This document shows, piece after piece, positions 1 to 8,115 of a stretch of DNA of 9,421 bases. The first letter of the stretch is position 1; each line of letters opens with the position of its first letter. The translations under genes were made by a program, and so were the position numbers. The notes under the pieces were generated by a model, which was not told the origin of the DNA, ran no database searches, and was given only the letters and a program-made list of their open reading frames with translations. The DNA comes from Verrucomicrobiales bacterium. Its GTDB lineage: Bacteria > Verrucomicrobiota > Verrucomicrobiia > Limisphaerales > UBA9464. The stretch is taken from NCBI GenBank assembly GCA_003445095.1, contig DLVS01000248.1:1-9421 (forward strand). The letters run 5' to 3'.

Positions 1-2477
<2,477 letters not shown>

Positions 2478-2518
2478 TCAAAAGCGAACGGCGGCTCCCC
2501 AATCTATGGGGGCCGCCG
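2478..2518 (-). terminator. Probable intrinsic terminator after the sigma-factor unit
   Basis: In the minus-strand transcript an 11-position GC-rich stem, CGGCGGCCCCC pairing with GGGGAGCCGCCG (one A-C mismatch), closes a loop of about 8 bases at 2489-2518. It is followed by the T-rich tail TTCGCTTTTGA. It lies 26 bp beyond the stop of the small exported-protein gene and before gyrB. The T-tract is interrupted, so termination may be incomplete. Confidence 0.6.
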
Positions 2519-2544
2519 ATTCTGAGGAACCAAATCGGTTGTGG

Positions 2545-3048
2545 TTACTTAGCGGCGGTGACGATCACGAACCAGGCGTCGTCCCAAACGGCTTTATCGT
2601 CACCCGCAAGAATACAGTATTCGCCCTTCTTAAGTGCAGCCAGAGGGTGCTGAACCGGCTTCACGAGTTTCGGCTCCACGCCCTTTTTGAGCTCGAACAG
2701 CCGGATTTCGGCCAGACCGTTGCCGAGGTCCTTCAGATCAATGGCACATTTGTCGCTCAACTTAACCTGGGTAGGCTTGGCGGTACCAATTCCGGTGACC
2801 ACTTCATTGACCACCCAATAGTTTTTCCACTTGAACTGCCGAAGCTTCTCTCTGGCCTTTGGATCCAGCTCTGTAAGCTTGGCCCCTTCGGGTTTATCGT
2901 TATTGGTTCCCCAAACCAACAGAGCTTGGAAACCGGGTTCGCCTGCCCCGATGACAAGTGGAAGGAACACAGTCGCCATTAGCCACGCTAACCAGCGGTT
3001 ATTGACCCGGAGACGTCTTCCCATAGGCACTTCAGAATTCATGGGCAT
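2545..3048 (-). CDS. Small exported protein, third gene of the sigma-factor unit
   Basis: 167 residues, function unknown. A basic N-region (GRRLRVNNR, residues 10-18) precedes a hydrophobic core (WLAWLMATVFLPLVIGAG, 19-36), read as a Sec signal peptide cleaved near GAG/EPGF. The mature part, about 130 residues, is rich in Lys, Asp and aromatics: LLVWGTNNDKPEG (43-55), KFxWKNYWVVNE-like KWKNYWVVNE (73-82), LSDKCAIDL (97-105), and at the end KKGEYCILAGDDKAVWDDAWFVIV (140-163 in pieces). Only two cysteines remain after the signal (C101, C145) and could form a disulfide. From memory, small secreted proteins with the LxWGT and AGDDK...AWFV motifs recur beside sigma/anti-sigma pairs in Verrucomicrobiota; this was not searched. 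It begins 20 bp after the anti-sigma stop and is followed by a terminator, so it is the last gene of the unit. ATGs at 3042 and 3024 are alternative starts; none has a Shine-Dalgarno. Confidence 0.85.
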   Translation of the reverse strand: MPMNSEVPMGRRLRVNNRWLAWLMATVFLPLVIGAGEPGFQALLVWGTNNDKPEGAKLTELDPKAREKLRQFKWKNYWVVNEVVTGIGTAKPTQVKLSDKCAIDLKDLGNGLAEIRLFELKKGVEPKLVKPVQHPLAALKKGEYCILAGDDKAVWDDAWFVIVTAAK

Positions 3049-3068
3049 TCAATCCAGGACCCCGGTCA

Positions 3069-3527
3069 TCAATTGATCCAATGGACTGTGACGCCATCGG
3101 CATCTGATCGGTAGATAACCGCGCTCTGGTCACCCGGGACCGGCCCAGCGGAGGCAATGATGGTACCGTCTGACGGAACTCGGTCCCGCAGCGTGAAAAC
3201 GAGGGTGACCGCAGCCAGTCCGGCCACGGGAGCAAGCCAACGGAACATGGAAGAAAACGGGGACAACTTCGGCGCTGGCATGGACTTTTCGGCACGCTCC
3301 GCTTGCGTGATCCGTCTCTGTATTTGTCCCCAGTAAAACTCTCGAGAGTCGGCGACGCGATACTCTGGTTCGTTCTCTCGGACTGCCGAGTGAAGGTTGC
3401 GCAGCGCTTCGCGCAGTGCACCCGCCTCTGGGTCCTGGCGGCACAACGCCTCCAACTCGGCTTCGCGCTTAGCGTCCAATTCGCCATCCACGCTGGCTTG
3501 AATCTCTAAACAAGTCTCAGTCTTCAT
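3069..3527 (-). CDS. Membrane-bound anti-sigma factor
   Basis: 152 residues with anti-sigma architecture. A cytoplasmic N-terminal half begins CLEIQASVDGELDAKREAELEALC, the helical 'xxLSAYLDGEL'-type start of sigma-binding domains; a conserved-looking SREFYWGQIQRRI lies at 61-73; one membrane helix is at about 95-113 (FRWLAPVAGLAAVTLVFTL); and a short tail of about 38 residues ends GVTVHWIN and should lie outside the membrane. The zinc-finger anti-sigma signature H-x3-C-x2-C is absent: the only cysteines are C6 and C29, so this is likely a non-zinc variant. It starts 24 bp after the sigma factor stop, as expected for a cognate pair made from one mRNA. Expected role (inference): hold the sigma factor of the upstream gene at the membrane until a signal releases it. 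The start ATG at 3527 is preceded by a T-rich stretch and no Shine-Dalgarno. Confidence 0.85.
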   Translation of the reverse strand: MKTETCLEIQASVDGELDAKREAELEALCRQDPEAGALREALRNLHSAVRENEPEYRVADSREFYWGQIQRRITQAERAEKSMPAPKLSPFSSMFRWLAPVAGLAAVTLVFTLRDRVPSDGTIIASAGPVPGDQSAVIYRSDADGVTVHWIN

Positions 3528-3551
3528 CGTAATAAAAGTGTTTTGGCTGGG

Positions 3552-4187
3552 CTACTGGGTGCGTTCCCGGCGGAGGCCGTGGAGTAAGCTGGCGAGGCGC
3601 CGGCGGGCATAAAACAGTCGTGACATCACCGTTCCAATCGAAATACCAATCCGGTCGGCGATTTCCTTGTACTGCATGCCTTCAAACTCATGCAGGACCA
3701 AGACCGTCCGGTGTGCCTCAGAAAGTTTGCCCATAGCTTCGTCAATTCGTTTCCGTAGTTCCCCCTTTTCCAGACCTTCCGTGGGATTGGTGTGTTCAAC
3801 CGGCATCTGTCGTTCGACCCCTCCGCCTTCGGCTTCCAGTTGCTCAATCGATTCGGCTCGGGTTTTCTTTTGGCGCCGAATCTGGTCCAGGCACAGGTTG
3901 ATGACGATTCTGGTCATCCAAGTAGCAAACGACGAATCGCCCTGAAACTGATGCAATCGTTGCCATGCCTTGACCCAAGCCTCCTGCGAAAGATCGACCG
4001 CCTCTTCCTCGTTGCGCATCATCATGAGGGCACGCGCGTAAATCTTGTCGCGATGACGAAAAACCAGTTGTTCGAATGCCTCGGTGTCGCCTTTCTGTGC
4101 CCAATCCACCAACACATCGTCGGTGGACTCGGGATAATCTCGTTTCAACGACACCGGCATGGACGCTGGGGAACCTCGGTTATTCAT
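3552..4187 (-). CDS. ECF-type RNA polymerase sigma factor
   Basis: 211 residues, an extracytoplasmic-function (group 4) sigma factor that would direct RNA polymerase to a small regulon. Region 2 spans about 36-106 and includes FEQLVFRHRDKIYARAL, DLSQEAWVKAWQRLHQF (core binding and -10 recognition) and SFATWMTRIVINLCLDQIRR. A Glu-rich linker (about 107-142) has GGGVERQMPVEHTNPTEGLE. Region 4 spans about 143-200 with the helix-turn-helix MQYKEIADRIGISIGTVMSR (171-190) and FYARRRLASLL. Sigma regions 1 and 3 are absent, as usual for ECF factors. It is the first gene of a unit with its putative anti-sigma factor and a small exported protein. Autoregulation is common in the family, but I found no clear ECF promoter upstream. 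ATG 4187 gives the longest form; ATG 4160 (residue 10) is a plausible alternative because conserved sequence begins later. Confidence 0.95.
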   Translation of the reverse strand: MNNRGSPASMPVSLKRDYPESTDDVLVDWAQKGDTEAFEQLVFRHRDKIYARALMMMRNEEEAVDLSQEAWVKAWQRLHQFQGDSSFATWMTRIVINLCLDQIRRQKKTRAESIEQLEAEGGGVERQMPVEHTNPTEGLEKGELRKRIDEAMGKLSEAHRTVLVLHEFEGMQYKEIADRIGISIGTVMSRLFYARRRLASLLHGLRRERTQ

Positions 4188-4203
4188 CCCGCGTCGGTTT
4201 CAT
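4180..4203 (-). other. Seven-codon upstream ORF overlapping the sigma start
   Basis: In the minus-strand transcript an ATG at 4203 opens a seven-codon frame (MKPTRDE) that ends in TAA at 4182-4180 and overlaps the sigma factor ATG (4187-4185) in another frame. It lacks a Shine-Dalgarno, as do all starts here. It could couple translation of the sigma factor, or it could be chance. Confidence 0.2.
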
Positions 4204-4281
4204 AGGACGCGGCGTCACTCAGCCTGAGGGAGTGGCGCAGTGAGGCAAGGCATTTGTCTCAACTGGCTTGAAATAAAGCGA
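4188..4281 (-). other. Gap between hisB and the sigma gene
   Basis: Ninety-four bases that should contain the sigma-unit promoter if the unit is transcribed apart from hisB. Visible structure: CTCAG-C-CTGAG (4218-4228), and the competing arms CACTC (4216-4220) and GAGTG (4229-4233). No T-tract follows, so it does not look like a terminator for hisB; read-through from hisB is possible. No convincing promoter hexamers were found. Confidence 0.3.
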
Positions 4282-4944
4282 TTACAGTTTTCCTTTGGAG
4301 CTGGGAACTCGTCCGGTGATTCGCGGATCGCGCTGGCAAGCGATATCCACCGCCTTGGCGAACGCTTTGAATAGACTCTCAACTACATGGTGGGGTTCTC
4401 CGCCGTAGAGGAGCTCCAAGTGGAGGTTGCAGCGGGCTTCGTTGACAAACCCCTGGAAAAACTCGCGAGCCAACCCGAACCGGAAGGCGGAAGACATGTC
4501 TTGGTTCTGGTCCTCGACCGAAATACACCGCTGGGCCAGCTCGTCCAGGCCCCGCCAAATCAAGTAGGGGCGGCCACTGAAATCAATCACACAACGAGCG
4601 AGGCACTCGTCCATCGGAACATAGGCCTCCCCGGTCCAGGGATTCCGGGGGTCGAACCCTGTGCCATACCGGCGCAGTCCCTTCTTGGTGCCCAGGGCCT
4701 TCAGAAACGCTTGTCCCAGGGCAATCCCGCAATCTTCTACGGTATGATGAGCGTCAATGTGGAGGTCGCCTCGGCATTCGAGTCGCAAGTCGCACACCGA
4801 ATGCTTGGCGAAGGCCGTCAACATGTGGTCGAAGAATCCGATCCCGGTCTTGACGGTTGCCTCGCCGGTTCCATCCAGCACTAACCGGACCCGAATGTCG
4901 GTTTCGGAGGTTTGGCGATGGATAGAGGCTGTGCGCTTCCGCAT
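4282..4944 (-). CDS. hisB: Imidazoleglycerol-phosphate dehydratase
   Basis: Catalyses dehydration of imidazole glycerol phosphate to imidazole acetol phosphate in histidine biosynthesis; a cytoplasmic, Mn-dependent enzyme. 220 residues from ATG 4944. Family motifs are in order: RTSETDI-like RQTSETDI (10-17), LDGTGEA, TGIGFFDHML (33-42), GDLHIDAHHTVEDCGIALG (59-77), YVPMDECLARCVIDFSGRPYL (108-128 in pieces), GGEPHHVVESLFKAFAKA (181-198) and PSSKGKL at the end, where the usual form is PSTKG. The metal-binding His and Glu of HHTVE (66-70) and HHVVE (185-189) are present. No phosphatase domain precedes it, so it is the monofunctional form. It is about 20 residues longer than most: an extra segment at about 95-107 (TGFDPRNPWTGEA) and another at about 139-152. 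A longer reading from TTG 4980 is possible, but ATG 4944 matches the usual N-terminus. No other his gene is in the window. Confidence 0.96.
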   Translation of the reverse strand: MRKRTASIHRQTSETDIRVRLVLDGTGEATVKTGIGFFDHMLTAFAKHSVCDLRLECRGDLHIDAHHTVEDCGIALGQAFLKALGTKKGLRRYGTGFDPRNPWTGEAYVPMDECLARCVIDFSGRPYLIWRGLDELAQRCISVEDQNQDMSSAFRFGLAREFFQGFVNEARCNLHLELLYGGEPHHVVESLFKAFAKAVDIACQRDPRITGRVPSSKGKL

Positions 4945-5035
4945 TGGCGAATGCAACACGCCCGGGTGGCTGGCGACCAAGCCAAATGTTCAGTTGCGCC
5001 GAATCGGACCAGAATCCGCCGTTCCGCGGGAGCTT

Positions 5036-5052
5036 GTGAACCGCGGGTTCAC
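5036..5052. repeat. 17-bp palindrome GTGAACC-GCG-GGTTCAC
   Basis: Perfect 7-bp inverted repeat with a 3-bp centre, 92 bp upstream of the hisB ATG. The size and symmetry suit a dimeric repressor operator. As RNA it could also fold, but with only a 3-base loop. On the plus strand it is followed by CGGCTTTTC, yet no plus-strand gene ends here. It matches no operator I recognise. Confidence 0.4.
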
Positions 5053-5121
5053 GGCTTTTCGGGATCGCTCCATTCCCAAACGCGAAGACGACGTTCAGCC
5101 GATGGCCCAACTCAAAGCGGC

Positions 5122-5170
5122 AATGCCTGACCGAAACGAGGTCACCTCGGAGCCAACTCCACCAGGCATT
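5122..5170 (-). repeat. Nested inverted repeats, possible three-way RNA junction
   Basis: Arms AATGCCTG (5122-5129) and CAGGCATT (5163-5170) are perfectly complementary over 8 bp. In the minus-strand RNA they enclose two small hairpins, GGAG-TTGG-CTCC and GAGG-TGA-CCTC; the second lies within the 13-bp palindrome CGAGGT-C-ACCTCG (5137-5149). The element begins 19 bases past the stop of the 916-residue gene. There is no T-tract after it, so it is not a classic intrinsic terminator. It could be a transcript-end structure, a hisB leader element or a protein-binding site. Confidence 0.4.
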
Positions 5171-5189
5171 CCGACTCGGATTGATCAAT

Positions 5190-7940
5190 TTAGTCTACGC
5201 CTCGGACGTGAAAGAAGGCGAGGTCGGGGGCATTCGTCGGCAGGCGAAACACCACCAGATTGTTTTCGGCGCGAACAGGGTCGAGATAGGGAACCCACTC
5301 TCCCAATCCCGCCGTCGATCGATCCAACTGGAACAGCCGACCTGGCTCGCCCCGGATAGCGATTTCCAGAACACCCTCTGAGTCCGAGGCGATCGCCACC
5401 ACGTTGTCACAGACGCCCGATTGATTGTTCAGATAGTCGGTCCAGCCTTGCGGAAGAACTTGTGAGAGCACGCCGTTCCAGCGTCCAACTCCTTGGAATA
5501 AGTCTGGCAGATAGGCGAGTGCATTCTCCGGCAAGCCGGTCTGCATGAGACTGGCGGCCGGGTAAGTCTTGGCTGCAGTCGCGATCATAAAAATGTCGGA
5601 ACTGCCGGAGGGTTGAAAGTAATCGTACGACGGCGGTGCGTAAATGTTCTGCTCGCATTCGCAAATGATCGTCCGCCAAGTCACGCAGTCATATCGGTAA
5701 AAATAGGAGCTCGGATCGGCAAACGGCACGTTCTCAAAATAGACGACCTGATATAAGGTTGGAATCAGCTCGGCGTAAAACAATTGATAAAATGCGGGCA
5801 GGACGTTTTCGAGCACGAGACCAGTAGTCCCGTCTTGCCAGGCAAATCCGTTCCCCGCCGCCGGCGGCCCCTGAGTCAGCACGGCCACCTCGGACATTTT
5901 GCCCCAGTCCGTTACGATATCTCGGAACATTTCCCCCAGTCCTGCCAAATTCGTGCTCATATTACCTCCCACGGCTGAGGCAAGCTGGGATATTTCGGCT
6001 TCTACCCGGTTGTCACTGTTTCCCTCGGCGGTGGTCTTCTTCTGCATGGCAAAGCTAAAGCAAGCACTGGCGACGCCGAGAGCCGCCTTGCTGATGGGCT
6101 CGGGATCTAAAGCCGCTCCCAATTGGGCGATGAACCGCAGTTCGGCATCCAAGCTGAAGCCCACCGTGGTCGCGGTCGGCGGCGATACCTGTGCGATGAC
6201 GGTAGACACCGCGCTTTGCAGACTCGAATCTTGAGTGCTGGCCAGGTCTGCGATCAGCGTCGCCAGCGAGGTGTGCAGGTTCTGGATGAACCCCATATAG
6301 AAAAGCTCCAGACTAAGCTGATTGGTGACGGCATGGTAAACTTCCCGAGAGAAATACGGCTTCAGCGAATCATCATAGACCAAGCTTCCGATATTTTCGC
6401 GGTATCCGGTGAAGCTGCTGTCAATGTCGAGGTAAATGTCTCGAATGCTGTTGATGGCGACGTTCTCGGCAATGTTGGTGCTGACCCATTGATAAGCAAG
6501 GCAGGCCTCATCGCCTGCGTCGCACGGAACTGAGCTGGCGTTGGGAGCGACCGGCCAGGGAACCGGAGGGCGGACGCTTATCTCATAGAGTCGGTAATCG
6601 ACACCTCCCGTGGTGTCTGCCGCCACCGGATCGAACCAGCCTTTCGGATTTCCCTGGAGGACGACGTTTAGATTTGTGGCGTTAGTGCCCGACGGCGTCC
6701 AAGACCGGATTTCTACCGATTTGGTCGTCTGATTGGTCAGGAGCCAAGGAATGCCCAAGAGAGAATAGTAGCCGCCAGACTGCAATTGAGTGAGGTCGGC
6801 AACGGCTCCCAAGTTCGACTGAAGCACGCTTGCTACGGCGCTGAGGGCCGACTGATAACTACTACTTTGGGAGGCGCTGGTTGGAATCGGAGATCCAATC
6901 GAGGAAAGCACGACGACGACTTGCCCGGAAGCCATGGGTGCTTGATACCCTTGGAGTGCCGCGGCCAGCGCCTGCACCGCGTTGATGCTGTCTTCGAGGT
7001 CGGCGGCCGAAGTGGAGTAAGATTGGTTCGTTAGGATCGCGGCGGGATTCGTGGCGGCCTGATGCAGAATGTCGCGGCGCGCGACGACGAGTTGGAATCC
7101 GCCAGTCGCGCCATCGAGCAAGGCGGGAGCGGTCAGCGCGTTGGTGGCCGAGTTGTTGTGGATAAGCACCGTGTCATTTCCGGGTCCGGTGGAGATCTGA
7201 ACGGTGGCAAACCGTGGATTCACCGGGAAAAAGTTCCCGTTTAAGTCGCGCGTCAAGACTACTTCAATCTGGCCGGTCACCGCCGGATTCAGATAACTGC
7301 TCACTTCGAAGCTTCGGTTGGTAGAAAGTCCGGGATTGCCGATGAAGGCATAAGCCGGAGCGAACTGATTATTCGCCGGATTGTAGAGCGCATTAGAATT
7401 GGCTCCGAAACCGGCGAGCGTGACGGCGAGGGGATTATCGAAAGGATCCTCGCCTGCGGGATTCATTTCATAGAAGATGATGAGGAGGTCCGGACGCGCT
7501 AGCATTTCATTGAGGGTGCTGAAAATCGCGAATGTTCCAGCATTGGGCGCGCTGGCGCTGAAGTTGGTTACCATGGCAAGGGTAGCCCGCTCCAGGACCA
7601 GGAGGTGAAACCCGGCGCTGTCGTCGGTGCCGCTGAATATCGGTGTCGCGACATACTGATTCGTCCCCACGATCGCACTGAAATTGGTGGCCCGGCTTCC
7701 GTCACCGGTGACGACGCGGGTTCGCACCGGAACGATTCGCGGCGTCAAATAAGAGGTCGTCACCAGATTCTTGAATCGAGGCTCAGACTTCTCGGCGAGG
7801 GACACAAGCGGCGTGCGAGCCAGCAGCGCCGTGGGGGCTTGGAAAGGGGAACTGTCGGCCCACATCGGATCGGCAGCGATCACAAGGAAAAGAGGGACAA
7901 GAAGGGAAAGACGTATTGGGCAACGACGAAGCAAGTTCAT
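5190..7940 (-). CDS. Large secreted protein with two ILEI-like repeats
   Basis: 916 residues. A Sec signal peptide occupies 1-28 (NLLRRCPIR, hydrophobic LSLLVPLFLVIAA, cleavage near MWA/DS). Two related segments follow. Repeat 1 is at about 109-205: GFHLLVLERATLAMVTNFS, then DLLIIFYEMNPAG, then LAGFGANSNALYN. Repeat 2 is at about 280-400: GFQLVVARRDILHQ, NQSYSTSAADLED, GQVVVVLSSIGSPIPTS, then YYSLLGIP. The order GFxLxVLxRxTL ... Y/F-strand ... VVVxxSxGxP ... lxxLG resembles the ILEI (FAM3-type) domain, a fold first known from eukaryotic secreted proteins and POMGNT1; I make this assignment by eye. Residues 480-690 are largely helical, followed by an aromatic Cys-rich patch (YRYDCVTWRTIICECEQ, 748-764). 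The last 70 residues (GEPGRLFQLDRSTAGLGEW ... FFHVRGVD) match the small beta domain that ends many verrucomicrobial secreted proteins. Composition is rich in Asn, Thr, Ser and Ala. Role unknown; likely surface or extracellular. The gene stands alone between gaps of 175 and 245 bp. The start ATG at 7940 gives a complete signal peptide. Confidence 0.88.
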   Translation of the reverse strand: MNLLRRCPIRLSLLVPLFLVIAADPMWADSSPFQAPTALLARTPLVSLAEKSEPRFKNLVTTSYLTPRIVPVRTRVVTGDGSRATNFSAIVGTNQYVATPIFSGTDDSAGFHLLVLERATLAMVTNFSASAPNAGTFAIFSTLNEMLARPDLLIIFYEMNPAGEDPFDNPLAVTLAGFGANSNALYNPANNQFAPAYAFIGNPGLSTNRSFEVSSYLNPAVTGQIEVVLTRDLNGNFFPVNPRFATVQISTGPGNDTVLIHNNSATNALTAPALLDGATGGFQLVVARRDILHQAATNPAAILTNQSYSTSAADLEDSINAVQALAAALQGYQAPMASGQVVVVLSSIGSPIPTSASQSSSYQSALSAVASVLQSNLGAVADLTQLQSGGYYSLLGIPWLLTNQTTKSVEIRSWTPSGTNATNLNVVLQGNPKGWFDPVAADTTGGVDYRLYEISVRPPVPWPVAPNASSVPCDAGDEACLAYQWVSTNIAENVAINSIRDIYLDIDSSFTGYRENIGSLVYDDSLKPYFSREVYHAVTNQLSLELFYMGFIQNLHTSLATLIADLASTQDSSLQSAVSTVIAQVSPPTATTVGFSLDAELRFIAQLGAALDPEPISKAALGVASACFSFAMQKKTTAEGNSDNRVEAEISQLASAVGGNMSTNLAGLGEMFRDIVTDWGKMSEVAVLTQGPPAAGNGFAWQDGTTGLVLENVLPAFYQLFYAELIPTLYQVVYFENVPFADPSSYFYRYDCVTWRTIICECEQNIYAPPSYDYFQPSGSSDIFMIATAAKTYPAASLMQTGLPENALAYLPDLFQGVGRWNGVLSQVLPQGWTDYLNNQSGVCDNVVAIASDSEGVLEIAIRGEPGRLFQLDRSTAGLGEWVPYLDPVRAENNLVVFRLPTNAPDLAFFHVRGVD

Positions 7941-8115
7941 AGTAAGGCGACTCGGGCGGTGCCGTTATGCGGAACCGAGCTCCAGTGCTACTCGTGGTAG
8001 TTGGCGACGTCTAGTCTCGTCTGCCGTTGCCCGCTCGAGAGGAACGAGCGAAGCCGTGCACGGAGACACTTGGCGAATCGCGCCCGAGCGCCTCCGGGCT
8101 GATCCGGGGCCTCAG
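7941..8115. other. Gap with GC hairpins between two exported-protein genes
   Basis: Inverted repeats: CGCTCG/CGAGCG (8032-8037 with 8045-8050, 7-base loop) and GCCCG/CGGGC (8082-8086 with 8095-8099, 8-base loop). Neither is followed by a T-tract on the minus strand, so termination of the upstream gene by these is doubtful. The promoter of the 916-residue gene presumably lies in 7941-8020 but no hexamer pair is convincing. Confidence 0.35.

Larger units (their letters stand above)
4945..5189. other. Non-coding gap upstream of hisB
   Basis: 245 bp between the stop of the large secreted-protein gene and the hisB ATG. The minus-strand frame open here (5188-4754) runs into hisB in a different frame, has no recognisable motif, and is judged spurious. 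The gap holds the inverted repeats listed separately at 5122-5170 and 5036-5052. No promoter hexamers or Shine-Dalgarno could be assigned with confidence. Confidence 0.5.

Noticed and set aside
3792..4205. 137-residue plus-strand frame opposite the sigma factor
   Set aside because: The opposite strand encodes a full ECF sigma factor with intact regions 2 and 4.
4945..4980. Longer hisB starting at TTG 4980
   Set aside because: The extra 12 residues have no counterpart at the normal HisB N-terminus, while ATG 4944 gives the usual MRKRTASIHRQT-type beginning.
5036..5052. tRNA T-arm suggested by GGTTCAC
   Set aside because: No acceptor stem, anticodon arm or D-arm can be placed around it; the sequence is simply palindromic.
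4754..5188. 144-residue minus-strand frame starting in the gap before hisB
   Set aside because: It overlaps most of the first part of hisB in another frame, has an Arg/Pro/Gly-rich composition typical of a shifted reading, and shows no motif.
8032..8099. Intrinsic terminator of the GspG-like gene
   Set aside because: Two GC hairpins are present but neither is followed by a T-tract on the minus strand.
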